Positions 36,417-44,629 of a stretch of DNA of 64,000 nt are shown here, piece after piece. The notes under the pieces were generated by a model that searched no databases, was not told the DNA's origin, and was given only the letters and a program-made list of their open reading frames with translations. Each line of letters begins with the position of its first letter. Position 1 is the first letter of the stretch. A program made the position numbers and the translations under genes. The stretch is from DASPOJ01 sp049790315 (GTDB taxonomy: Bacteria > Acidobacteriota > Terriglobia > Acidiferrales > UBA7541), in contig JBAQYV010000059.1 of NCBI GenBank assembly GCA_049790315.1, positions 1 to 64,000 of the forward strand. The letters run 5' to 3'.

Positions 36417-36500
36417 TGCAGTGCGATCCGCGCAGCGATTGAGCGTACGAGGCGCGTGAGCGGACTGCATTACGATCGGCGCAACGATTGCGAATACGAG
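36417..36500. repeat. Imperfect 35-base direct repeat pair
   Basis: Copies at 36417-36451 and 36466-36500 share about 27 of 35 bases (TGCA.T.CGATC.GCGCA.CGATTG...TACGAG). The gap between them is 14 bases. They lie immediately downstream of the fur stop codon. Confidence 0.5.
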
Positions 36501-36519
36501 AAGCTGGAGACGAGGCGGC

Positions 36520-37002
36520 CTAGGCGCGACAGTTGGCGCAGACGCCACCTACTTCGGTGCGGGTTACGGTGATTTCCATGCCGCAATCGTGAGCGATTTG
36601 ACGTTTTAATTGCTCGAAGAGGCTGGATTCAAATTCGCGGACTTTGCCGCAGCGCAGGCAGGCGACGTGAATGTGATCGCGAGGACCGTGGGCTTCGTAA
36701 TAATGCTGATCGCCGCGGAGATGGAGCAGATCGAGCTCGTCGATCAGGCGATGGCGCTTCAGAAGATCGAGCGTGCGATAGACCGTAACGCGATGAACGT
36801 GGGAATCGACGCGTTGGGCGCGCTCGAGAATTTCGTCGGCGGCGAGGTGGCGCTCGGCGCGGTCCATGACCTGGAGGAGGACGCGGCGCTGGCGCGTGAG
36901 GCGGACACCTTTTTTCGTGAGCGCTTTCTCGAGGCGGCCGGGGCGCGAATCGACGTGAATGCGTTCTCCGGAACTGACGCGATGTGCGGCGGTGGAGTGC
37001 AT
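36520..37002 (-). CDS. Fur-family transcriptional regulator
   Basis: This 160-residue protein has an N-terminal winged helix (LTKKGVRLTRQRRVLLQVMDRAERHLAADEILERAQ, VHRVTVYRTLDLLKRHRLIDEL) and a metal-binding C-terminal domain. HIHVACLRCGKVREFE carries one CxxC pair and GVCANCRA the second, which form the structural zinc site of Fur/PerR/Zur proteins. The DHIHVACLRCG region replaces the usual HHHHL regulatory cluster with fewer His residues, so iron, zinc or peroxide sensing cannot be separated. It is the last gene of the run downstream of rseP, 28 bases from it. Confidence 0.88.
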   Translation of the reverse strand: MHSTAAHRVSSGERIHVDSRPGRLEKALTKKGVRLTRQRRVLLQVMDRAERHLAADEILERAQRVDSHVHRVTVYRTLDLLKRHRLIDELDLLHLRGDQHYYEAHGPRDHIHVACLRCGKVREFESSLFEQLKRQIAHDCGMEITVTRTEVGGVCANCRA

Positions 37003-37030
37003 GGCGGAAATTCTCTGCGACCGCGATTGC

Positions 37031-38356
37031 TTAGTGGTGCGGCAGCAGCCTCAGAACGTCATTGTACATAACTATGGCGAAGACACACAGGAGGAAGACG
37101 ACGCTGACGGTGACGAAGCGCTCTTTGGCGCGCAGGCTGAGGTCGTGGCGCATCGCACCCTCGATCAGAAGCATCAGGATCATGCCGCCATCGAGCGGGC
37201 CGATGGGCAACAAGTTCAGCACGCCCAGATTCACGCTGATCATGACCATCAATCTAAGCAGATCGCCGATTCCGCCCTGCGCGGCACGGCCGGAATCGCG
37301 CGCGATGCCCAGAGGGCCTTCGAGTTCCTTGACGGAAACTTTGCCGCGGAACAATCCCACGACGACGTTCAAAAGCTGACGGCAGAGCATGCCGTTGAAT
37401 TCGACGGAATAAGCGACCGCCTGGAACGGAGAATATTTCCGCTCGATCGTGGCGGGGCGCATTTCAAAGCCGAGTTGCCAGCGCGCACCGCCGCCATCGC
37501 CGGGATCGAGCCAGGTGGGGCGCGCGGTGAGCGTGACCGTCTGGCCGCCGCGCAGGACGCCGAGTTGCACGGGAGCGGCGCCGGTCTGCTGGAGCAGATG
37601 GCCTAATTGTTGCTGCGGGCTTGGCAACGGCTGACCATTTAACGACAGGATTTGGTCGCCGGGTTTGAGTCCGGCGAGCGTGGCCTGCGAATTCGGCGTG
37701 ACCGAATCGACCATGGTCTGCTCAATCGGATAGCCGACGGCGGCAACCTCATCGGGCACGGCTTGAACGGTGACGGGCAAAACGTTACCGTTGCGTTCGA
37801 CTTCGGCGGCGATCGACGAACCGGGAATCGAAAACATCAGACGCGTGGTAAGGCGATCCCAGGTGGGGTTCTTGACGCCGTCGAATTCAACGACGCGATC
37901 GCCGGCTTGGATGCCGGACTGCTGGGCCGGGGAATTTGCGAGGACACCGGCGACGTCCACAGGTTTATTTTCGTAGAGAGGCTGCTCGGTGCCGCGTAAC
38001 GCCAGTCCCGCGACGATCACGAGAGCCAGCAAAATATTCATGGTCGGGCCGGCGAGGCCAATCAGGATGCGCTGCCAGCGCGGCTTGGACAGCATTTCAT
38101 CGGGCGCGCCAGCGCGTTCTTCAAAAGTATTGTCGCCGGCCATGCGCACGTAGCCGCCAAGCGGCAGCGCGCTAAGGCGATAATCGGTGTTGCCACGCTT
38201 GATGCCGAACAGACGCGGGCCGAATCCGACGGAAAAAACGTCAACCCGCACACCAAATGCGCGCGCCACAAGAAAATGTCCCCATTCGTGGATGAGGACC
38301 ATCAACCCGAGCCCGAAGACAACACCTACGATGCCCAACAGGAAATCAATCGCCAT
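37031..38356 (-). CDS. rseP: Site-2 intramembrane zinc protease RseP
   Basis: This 441-residue polytopic protein begins MAIDFLLGIVGVVFGLGLMVLIHEWGHFLVARAFGV; His23, Glu24 and His27 form the HExxH site inside the first membrane helix. NLLPIGPLDGGMI near residue 390 supplies the metal-binding Asp. Two PDZ-like segments lie in the periplasmic loop (SPAQQSGIQAGDRVVEFDG and SQATLAGLKPGDQILSLNG). It cleaves membrane-bound anti-sigma factors or signal-peptide remnants. It closes the uppS-cdsA-dxr-rseP cluster, a common arrangement. Confidence 0.95.
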   Translation of the reverse strand: MAIDFLLGIVGVVFGLGLMVLIHEWGHFLVARAFGVRVDVFSVGFGPRLFGIKRGNTDYRLSALPLGGYVRMAGDNTFEERAGAPDEMLSKPRWQRILIGLAGPTMNILLALVIVAGLALRGTEQPLYENKPVDVAGVLANSPAQQSGIQAGDRVVEFDGVKNPTWDRLTTRLMFSIPGSSIAAEVERNGNVLPVTVQAVPDEVAAVGYPIEQTMVDSVTPNSQATLAGLKPGDQILSLNGQPLPSPQQQLGHLLQQTGAAPVQLGVLRGGQTVTLTARPTWLDPGDGGGARWQLGFEMRPATIERKYSPFQAVAYSVEFNGMLCRQLLNVVVGLFRGKVSVKELEGPLGIARDSGRAAQGGIGDLLRLMVMISVNLGVLNLLPIGPLDGGMILMLLIEGAMRHDLSLRAKERFVTVSVVFLLCVFAIVMYNDVLRLLPHH

Positions 38357-38431
38357 TTCGCCTCGTTACGATATTTTGACCGTCCGGCGCGGCGGACTCC
38401 GCTGTGCGTGCGGCTTGGCACGGAAGCTGTT

Positions 38432-39622
38432 TCATGCCGCGGTTTTCTGAAATCGCGATACTTCTTCCTGCGCCATGCGCCGGGCCTCGCGGTCGGCTTC
38501 GAGCACATCGGCTATGCTGTCCAGGCGAACGCGCGGCGTGCGCTTCAGAACTTGTTCAATTACGCGCGCAATTGCCGGAAATGGCATGCGGCGTTCGAGA
38601 AACGCCGCGACCGCGATTTCGTCGGCGGCGTTGAAAGCGCACGGCCACGCGCCACCCTTTTGCAGCGCCTCGCGCGCCAAGCGCAGACACGGGAAACGGC
38701 GCGTCGACGCGGGCTCAAAATCCAGGCGGCGCAGCGCAGCCCAGTCAAGCGCCACTTCTTTGGATGCGGCCCGCTCTGGGTAGGTTAGCGCATATTGAAT
38801 GGGCATGCGCATATCGGTTGGGCCGAGTTGCGCGAGAATTGAACCATCGACGAATTCGACCATGGAATGAACCGTGGACTGCGGATGGACGACGACGTCG
38901 ATCTGATCGGGGCGCATGTCAAAAAGCCAGCGCGCTTCGATCACCTCAAAACCTTTGTTCACCAGCGTGGCGGAATCCACTGTAATGCGCGGTCCCATGC
39001 GCCAGTTGGGATGCGCCAGGGCTTGCTCGGGCGTGACGGTGGCCAGTTGCGCGAGCGGCGTGCGGCGAAACGGTCCGCCGGACGCGGTGAGAATCAGGCG
39101 CAAAACTTCCGGATGCTGACCGGCGCGCAGGCACTGATGAATCGCATTGTGCTCGCTATCGACGGGGAGCAACTCGCAGCCGGACGCGCGCGCGGCGGCC
39201 ATCACTACTTCCCCAGCGGCGACGAGGATTTCCTTGTTCGAGAGCGCGACGCGCTTGCCTGCTACGACCGCGGCGTAGGTGGCTTCGAGTCCAACGACTC
39301 CGACGGCGGCGGACACTACGATTTCGGCTTTCGGATGCGTCGCGACAGCGAGCATTCCGGCGGTGCCGTGCTGGATCTCGGGGAGCGGCGCATGGCCTGC
39401 TGCGCGAAGGCGCTCGGTGAGCTCCGTGGCACGCGCGGCGTCAGCGACGGAGACTAATTCGGGGCGATGCTGAGCGATCTGCGCCGTCAATACCTCGAGA
39501 TTTCCACCGGCGGCTAGCGCGACCACGGCAAAACGACCGGCGAGCGCGTTGACTACGGACAGAGTTTGGCGGCCGATCGAACCGGTGGAACCGAGAATGG
39601 AGATTGATTTCAAGTCACCCAT
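38432..39622 (-). CDS. dxr: 1-deoxy-D-xylulose 5-phosphate reductoisomerase
   Basis: This 396-residue enzyme begins MGDLKSISILGSTGSIGRQTLSVV with the NADPH-binding loop. ALSNKEILVAAGEVV, LLPVDSEHNAIHQCL, ILTASGGPFR and MGPRITVDSATLVNKGFEVIEARWLF are the DXR signature blocks, including the divalent-metal Asp/Glu residues. It catalyses the first committed step of the MEP isoprenoid pathway, producing precursors for the undecaprenyl carrier made by UppS nearby. Length is normal. Confidence 0.97.
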   Translation of the reverse strand: MGDLKSISILGSTGSIGRQTLSVVNALAGRFAVVALAAGGNLEVLTAQIAQHRPELVSVADAARATELTERLRAAGHAPLPEIQHGTAGMLAVATHPKAEIVVSAAVGVVGLEATYAAVVAGKRVALSNKEILVAAGEVVMAAARASGCELLPVDSEHNAIHQCLRAGQHPEVLRLILTASGGPFRRTPLAQLATVTPEQALAHPNWRMGPRITVDSATLVNKGFEVIEARWLFDMRPDQIDVVVHPQSTVHSMVEFVDGSILAQLGPTDMRMPIQYALTYPERAASKEVALDWAALRRLDFEPASTRRFPCLRLAREALQKGGAWPCAFNAADEIAVAAFLERRMPFPAIARVIEQVLKRTPRVRLDSIADVLEADREARRMAQEEVSRFQKTAA

Positions 39623-39663
39623 CTGTGCGGGGCCACAAAACGAAAACCGAGCTAAACGCTACT

Positions 39664-40518
39664 TCACTTGGCCGCGACCACCAATTGAAAATAGTACCAG
39701 ACCACTGGAATCGATAGAACCAGCGCGTCGACGCGATCAAGAACTCCGCCGTGGCCCGGCAACAACGTGCCGGAATCTTTCATCCCGGCGCTGCGTTTAT
39801 AAGCCGATTCGAGAAGATCGCCGAATTGGCCGGCAATGTTGCCAAGCGCGGCCATCACCAGCATGTTCACGGTGCTGACGCCTACCCACTTGGCCGCAAG
39901 CGCGCCGACGAGCATCGAGCCGGCGAGATTCGCAACGGCGCCTTCCCAGGTTTTCTTGGGGCTGAGTTGCGCGGCCATTTTCGTGCGGCCGATGGACCGG
40001 CCGATGAAATACGCGAGCGTGTCGCCGACCCAAATCATCGCCAGCGCGAAAAGCAAAAGCCGCGGGGAGATTGCGTCCAGGCGAACGGCGGCGCTGAACG
40101 GCAGGGCAACAAACAACAGCGCCGCGGCGCTGATGCCGAGATCGGGCAGCACGTCGGCGAGAGGCAAATTGCTGAACACCGCGATCGCGCCCGCGCCGAA
40201 AACGAAAAACAACAACACCATTTCGAGTGAAGCCGAAAATACCGGAGACTGGTGCAGCATCACGATGTCGCGCGTCAGGGGTGTGCGCTCGAACTGAGAG
40301 GTCTGCCATTGCTGGAACACGATGAGCACGGCGCAGGCGCACGTCCAGAAGCGATAGCCCTTCAGACCCGCGCGTTCGCCGAGAGAAAAAAACTCCAGCA
40401 GCGCGAGCACAACCACGGTGGCTCCGATGGCCGCGACGAGAAGAGTGGAGCCCCACCACACCAAAGCAATCACCGCGGGGATCAGAATGGTGGCAGTGAG
40501 AATGCGAGTGCGTGTCAC
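39664..40518 (-). CDS. cdsA: Phosphatidate cytidylyltransferase
   Basis: This 284-residue membrane enzyme starts at GTG 40518 and has about seven hydrophobic helices. The C-terminal SAYKRSAGMKDSGTLLPGHGGVLDRVDALV is the CDP-diglyceride synthetase signature; MIWVGDTLAYFIGRSIGRTK and SPKKTWEGAVANLAGS precede it. It makes CDP-diacylglycerol for phospholipid synthesis. It lies between uppS and dxr in the same direction. Confidence 0.94.
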   Translation of the reverse strand: MTRTRILTATILIPAVIALVWWGSTLLVAAIGATVVVLALLEFFSLGERAGLKGYRFWTCACAVLIVFQQWQTSQFERTPLTRDIVMLHQSPVFSASLEMVLLFFVFGAGAIAVFSNLPLADVLPDLGISAAALLFVALPFSAAVRLDAISPRLLLFALAMIWVGDTLAYFIGRSIGRTKMAAQLSPKKTWEGAVANLAGSMLVGALAAKWVGVSTVNMLVMAALGNIAGQFGDLLESAYKRSAGMKDSGTLLPGHGGVLDRVDALVLSIPVVWYYFQLVVAAK

Positions 40519-40620
40519 GCGAGTCCGCCGGCGGAACGGTGGTGCGAGGCGTGGATGATCGAATTCGCGGGCTGCAAATGAAGCCCAAGAAGTACGCGAT
40601 CGGGAGGCGTCGGCAAGCGG

Positions 40621-41418
40621 TTAGGCCGTCTCGCGATGCGGGCGCGTGGCCAGACCGCCGTAGCGGCGCTCGCGTCCGGAGAAATCGAGGAGCGCGCGGT
40701 AGAGCTCGGCGCGCGTGAAATCGGGCCAGAGCGTTTCGGTGACGTACATTTCGGCGTAAGCGATCTGCCAGAGAAGAAAATTACTGACGCGCATTTCGCC
40801 ACTGGTACGAATCAGGAGATCGGGATCGGGCAGACCGGCAGTGTAGAGATGCTTCGCGACCATTTCCTCGTCGACGTGGCAAGCAGCGATACCGCCATTG
40901 TTACGCGCGCGATCGAGTATCGAATTGAATGCGTCGACGATTTCGGCGCGCCCGCCGTAATTGAGCGCGACGGCCAACTTCATGCCGGAATTGCCGGCGG
41001 TCAATTCCATGGCGCGGTCAATATCGGAACGAACGCCGGCAGGCAACTGATCGGAGCGGCCAATCACCAGCATGCGAATATTGTTTTTGTGAATCACGGG
41101 CAGCTCGCGGCGGAGATATTCACGCAGCAGGCGCATCAGAAAATCGATTTCGGCTTTCGGGCGGCGCCAATTCTCCATCGAAAAAGCATAGAGGGTGAGG
41201 GCGGGAATTCCAAGACGCGCGCACGTCTCAATCACGTTTCGCGCGGCGCGCACACCGGCTTTGTGACCCGCCAAGCGCGGCAGGTGCCGTCGCTGCGCCC
41301 AGCGGCCATTGCCATCCATGATGACGGCAACGTGCTCGGGCAGCCGGCGCGGGTCAAGCTCACCGAGCAGGCCAGCCTCTTCTTTATTTGCGGGTTCCAA
41401 GCGCTCCGGGGCTTGCAC
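40621..41418 (-). CDS. uppS: Undecaprenyl diphosphate synthase
   Basis: This 265-residue cis-prenyltransferase uses GTG 41418 with AAGGGA just upstream. HVAVIMDGNGRWAQRRHLPRLAGHKAG contains the catalytic Asp, LTLYAFSMENWRRP follows, and DLLIRTSGEMRVSNFLLWQIAYAE is the C-terminal substrate motif. It makes the C55 lipid carrier for peptidoglycan and glycan export. It is the first gene of the uppS-cdsA-dxr-rseP(-fur) series. Confidence 0.96.
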   Translation of the reverse strand: MQAPERLEPANKEEAGLLGELDPRRLPEHVAVIMDGNGRWAQRRHLPRLAGHKAGVRAARNVIETCARLGIPALTLYAFSMENWRRPKAEIDFLMRLLREYLRRELPVIHKNNIRMLVIGRSDQLPAGVRSDIDRAMELTAGNSGMKLAVALNYGGRAEIVDAFNSILDRARNNGGIAACHVDEEMVAKHLYTAGLPDPDLLIRTSGEMRVSNFLLWQIAYAEMYVTETLWPDFTRAELYRALLDFSGRERRYGGLATRPHRETA

Positions 41419-41580
41419 AATTCCCTTTCCGGCACGTCCCAGGCAAGACGACCGGTGGCAGACCCAAGCCCTGCCAATAGTGAATAGTACGACTGACGAA
41501 AACTAACATACGAATACCGTCCCTGCAACTGACGGCGGCCTGCGCGCCGCGGCGGTAATCGCCGGCAAGTTACAGGCGGA

Positions 41581-42924
41581 TCACAATTTTAATTTGACGA
41601 ATGCGACGGCCGCAGCCGCGGCGTTCGGGAAAATGGCGGTGTAAACAAGGACGAGCGTGAGCGCGATCATGGAGACCGTGGTCAGCCAGGCGACGATGTT
41701 GAAGGTGGGCGAATTCACGTGCTCGCCCATGAGGTCTTTTCGGTTTACAAGCAGGAGCATGAAGATCAACACAATCGGGAGCCACACGCCGTTGGCGACC
41801 TGCGACAAAACGAGGATGCGGTAGAGCGGCGCGTGCGGAATCAAGATCACGGCCGCGCCCACGACGAGCATCGCGGTGTAAAGACTGTAAAAAATCGGAG
41901 CATCGTTGAATTTGCGATCGATTCCGGCTTCAAAACCCATGCCTTCGCAGATCACGTGCGCGGTGGAAAGCGGCAATATCGAGGCGGCGAACAGCGACGC
42001 GTTCAGAAGACCGAACGCGAAAAGTAGTCCGGCCCAGCGGCCCGCGAGCGGCACTAAAGCCTGGGCTGCTTCGCCGGCATCGGTGATATTGCGATGCCCC
42101 GAAACGTAAAGCGTTGCCGCCGTGCAAACGATAATGAAGAACACTACCACCATGCATGACACGCTGCCGACGATAACATCGGCGCGCGCCTGGCTATATT
42201 GGCGCTTGCCAATGCGCTTTTCGACGAAGCTTGCCTGCATGTAAAAAAATTGCCATGGCGCGATCGTGGTGCCCACGAGGGCCGTAAGCATCAGCAGATA
42301 GCCGGCATTGAAGTGAAACGAAGGGATCACCGTGCTCTTGGCGGCCAGCAGCCAGTTGGGGTGCGCGAGAAATGCCGAAAAAAGATAGGCGAGATAGAAG
42401 GTACACGCGACCAGGAAAATTTTCTCCACCTGGCGATATGTGCCGCGCAAAACCAGCACCCAAACAATCAGCGCGGCAATGGGCACGGCGATGTATTTCG
42501 AGATATGAAAAATCTGCATCGAAGCCGCGACGCCGGCAAATTCCGCCGTGGTGTTGCCCATATCGACGAGGAGTCCCGCCAGGATAAGAAAGAACGTGGG
42601 ACGGAAGCCGAACTCTTCGCGAATCAAATCCGACAATCCCTTGCCGGTGATCACGCCCATGCGCGCGCACATTTCTTCCGTGACGTAGAGCGCGATGGTC
42701 ATCGGAATCAGGGACCACAGAAGCGCGTAGCCGAATTGCGCGCCCGCCTGCGTATAAACCGAGATGCCGCCGGCGTCATTGTCAACGTTCGAGGTGATTA
42801 CGCCAGGCCCGAGAATCGCGAGAAATATGAGCAGGCGCCGGCGCAGGATGCGCGTGCGTTTGCCAAACTCCGCGCCGCGCTCGCGCCATACTTGAACTCG
42901 CCGAGTGAAAGAAGCCCAGTTCAT
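41581..42924 (-). CDS. Nramp-related divalent metal transporter (possible Mg2+ type)
   Basis: This 447-residue protein has about 11 hydrophobic helices with Nramp spacing (LAILGPGVITSNV...YTQAGAQFGYALLW). In classical Mn/Fe Nramps helix 1 has DPGN and helix 6 MPHN. Here helix 1 reads VDNDAGG (residues 47-53) and helix 6 IAPWQ (221-225), so the metal-coordinating Met is replaced by Ala. Loss of this soft ligand is the hallmark expected of Nramp relatives that move hard ions such as Mg2+; the substrate is inferred. The ATG overlaps the stop of the upstream MgtE_N/CBS gene by four bases (ATGA), so translation is coupled. Confidence 0.83.
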   Translation of the reverse strand: MNWASFTRRVQVWRERGAEFGKRTRILRRRLLIFLAILGPGVITSNVDNDAGGISVYTQAGAQFGYALLWSLIPMTIALYVTEEMCARMGVITGKGLSDLIREEFGFRPTFFLILAGLLVDMGNTTAEFAGVAASMQIFHISKYIAVPIAALIVWVLVLRGTYRQVEKIFLVACTFYLAYLFSAFLAHPNWLLAAKSTVIPSFHFNAGYLLMLTALVGTTIAPWQFFYMQASFVEKRIGKRQYSQARADVIVGSVSCMVVVFFIIVCTAATLYVSGHRNITDAGEAAQALVPLAGRWAGLLFAFGLLNASLFAASILPLSTAHVICEGMGFEAGIDRKFNDAPIFYSLYTAMLVVGAAVILIPHAPLYRILVLSQVANGVWLPIVLIFMLLLVNRKDLMGEHVNSPTFNIVAWLTTVSMIALTLVLVYTAIFPNAAAAAVAFVKLKL

Positions 42925-44162
42925 AGTTTCCGCCGGAGCCGGGTGACGACGTCGTCCACGGCGATCGCGCCAATCGGGCGGCCCATGTCGTCGATAACAG
43001 CGAGGCTGCGCAAATTGTATTTGTCGAAGAGGTCGAAAACTTCCTTTTCGTTGGCGTCGGCGGGCACGGAAACCAGCGGCTCGGTTTTCATTTCGGTCAT
43101 GTGCTGACCGGGCTCGGCAAGCAGAAGGCGTGCGGCCGCGACGGTGCCGGAAAACTTCGCGTCATCGTCGATCAGGAATATCGTGTCGAGCAATTCAAGA
43201 TGAACGTCGCGCGACCCGATCCACATGACGACTTCGTCGCGCGTGGAGGTCTCGCCAACGAAAACAAACTCGGTATTCATCATACCGCCGGCAGTGTGCT
43301 CCTCGAACTGAAGGAGGGCTCGCACTTCGCGCGCTTCCCTGCCCGGCATCTCCTGCAAAACTTCCTGCGAAGTCTGCGGCGCGAGGTCGGCCAAAACGTC
43401 GGCGGCTTTGTCCGGATCCATTTCTTCCAGGATGTCGGCGGCTTTACCGCGGTCCAAAGTCTCGACGATTTCCTTGGTCAGGCGCTTATCGAGTTCGGCC
43501 AACGCTTCCGCGGCGGTCTCTTCGTCGAGCGACGCGATGATGGCCTGGCGCTCGGCGGGAGACAATTCTTCCATGATATCGGCAAGGTCCGCCGGATGCA
43601 TTTCTTCGAGCTGCCGGTTCGAGATGCGCAGTTTGATGCGGCGCAAGGGATCGGGCTCGATCAAATTGACAAACTCCCAGCGAATCGTGCGCGTCGGCAA
43701 TTTGTCTTGCAGGCGGCGGATGAGCCCGGGAGAAGCAACACCCTGCAATAGGCGCCGTGCCGCGCCGCTGAGGCCGACGTCCACTTGCGTGACGCGCAGC
43801 TCGACGGTGCCGTTTGAGGGCTCGTCGGCCAGATCGACATCATTCACGCGCACAACTTTGCGCCCGCTTGTGTCAATGATCTGCTGATCGAGCAAATCCT
43901 TACCCACCGCGAGCCAACTTTCGTTCGGCGCGTAATAATCCAGAGCCTTTTCCTCGACGTTCAGCTTGATCACTCCGGGCGCGACGAATGCGACGTGATC
44001 GTACCGCGCAACCATCGGCAGATATTTCCCGCGTCCGAGCAAAATTCGAGCCACGCGATTCGGCTGGTCAGCCGGTTCGATGAACAGTTCGTTCACCCGC
44101 CCGACGAAATTGCCCGCCGAATCGTACGTCTCGGCTCCGAGAAGTTCTGTGGCGTGCAGCAT
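42921..44162 (-). CDS. PRC-barrel/MgtE_N/CBS protein, MgtE-like sensor without channel domain
   Basis: With ATG 44162 the protein has 413 residues. Two PRC-barrel segments come first (LLGAETYDSAGNFVGRVNELF near 7-28 and LLDQQIIDTSGRKVVRVNDVDL near 89-110). An MgtE-type superhelical domain follows (about 180-285: MHPADLADIMEELSPAERQAIIASLDEE, AADILEEMDPDKAADVLADL), then a CBS pair (about 285-410, starting EEHTAGGMMNTEFVFV and ending GAIAVDDVVTRLRR). In MgtE channels these two domains bind Mg2+ and gate an attached membrane domain, which is absent here. The downstream Nramp-related protein probably replaces it. A terminator lies 36 bases upstream of the start. Confidence 0.88.
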   Translation of the reverse strand: MLHATELLGAETYDSAGNFVGRVNELFIEPADQPNRVARILLGRGKYLPMVARYDHVAFVAPGVIKLNVEEKALDYYAPNESWLAVGKDLLDQQIIDTSGRKVVRVNDVDLADEPSNGTVELRVTQVDVGLSGAARRLLQGVASPGLIRRLQDKLPTRTIRWEFVNLIEPDPLRRIKLRISNRQLEEMHPADLADIMEELSPAERQAIIASLDEETAAEALAELDKRLTKEIVETLDRGKAADILEEMDPDKAADVLADLAPQTSQEVLQEMPGREAREVRALLQFEEHTAGGMMNTEFVFVGETSTRDEVVMWIGSRDVHLELLDTIFLIDDDAKFSGTVAAARLLLAEPGQHMTEMKTEPLVSVPADANEKEVFDLFDKYNLRSLAVIDDMGRPIGAIAVDDVVTRLRRKL

Positions 44163-44197
44163 GAGTATTCCGTTCGCGATCCCGCCCAAAATGCGCC

Positions 44198-44242
44198 TAA
44201 AAACACAAAGCCCGCGACCAAATCAAATTCCGGGCCGCGGGC
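44198..44242 (-). terminator. Intrinsic terminator in the leader of the MgtE_N/Nramp operon (candidate attenuator)
   Basis: On the minus strand GCCCGCGGCC (44242-44233) pairs with GGTCGCGGGC (44219-44210) over ten pairs with one G-U and a 13-base loop, and is followed by TTTGTGTTTTTA. It lies between the leader ORF and the start at 44162, facing the operon, with no other minus-strand gene upstream before mutS (plus strand). Termination here would shut off the transporter operon. Confidence 0.72.
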
Positions 44243-44263
44243 GATCCGCACAGGCGATGGCCA

Positions 44264-44395
44264 CTAACGGCGCCGCGGACCGCTCCTGCCGGTTTCCGGA
44301 CTCATTTCCGGGATACGTCCCGATTCAATCTTCAACAAGCCGGCAGCCAAGCTGGCGCCGGCAGGCCCAGGCTCCATTTCACTTGAGGCGCGCAT
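44264..44395 (-). CDS. Possible 43-residue leader peptide
   Basis: GGAGG at 44412-44408 precedes an ATG at 44395 by 12 bases, a little long. The frame begins MRASSEMEPGPAGAS and ends with a basic GPRRR. It lies between the TTGACA element and the terminator. The Glu/Pro-containing MEPGP segment recalls acidic, proline-rich leader peptides of Mg2+-controlled operons such as mgtL, but the resemblance is short. It may be only part of a structured leader. Confidence 0.3.
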   Translation of the reverse strand: MRASSEMEPGPAGASLAAGLLKIESGRIPEMSPETGRSGPRRR

Positions 44396-44420
44396 TGCGA
44401 CCGAATTCCTCCGGTTTAGT

Positions 44421-44449
44421 TAGTTAAAGCGTAGGCGCATCTTTGTCAA
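44421..44449 (-). promoter_or_regulatory. Candidate promoter for the MgtE_N/Nramp operon
   Basis: A perfect TTGACA (44449-44444, minus strand) stands 17 bases before TAACTA (44426-44421), a weak -10. It would give a leader of about 250 bases, containing GGAGG, the 43-codon ORF, several short hairpins (for example GGGA-CGTA-TCCC) and the terminator. Confidence 0.4.
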
Positions 44450-44589
44450 GACAAGAATGATGTTTTGACGGGTATTTTTCCATGAACAACTCGGCGCCAG
44501 ATGACGACTCGGCGAAGCTGCCGCCCACCCCGACGTGAGGCAACGCGCTGATTTCCATTTCGGCGCACGCCGCCCCGTTAAGCCACAGG

Positions 44590-44595
44590 TATAAT
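44590..44595 (+). promoter_or_regulatory. Probable -10 element of mutS
   Basis: A perfect TATAAT ends 34 bases before ATG 44630. The in-frame ATG at 44594 overlaps the -10 itself and so cannot be the start. The -35 region is poor. Confidence 0.5.
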
Positions 44596-44629
44596 GCACC
44601 TCGCGCGGCCGCAGGCCACGCGGCACCCC

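Noticed and set aside
44243..44445. M-box (ykoK) Mg2+ riboswitch in the MgtE_N/Nramp leader
   Set aside because: The leader lacks the conserved GGTGAGGCTCCT-type start of M-box RNAs. The attenuator finding does not depend on this class.
44594..44629. ATG 44594 as mutS start
   Set aside because: It overlaps the -10 TATAAT (44590-44595); ATG 44630 fits known MutS N-termini.
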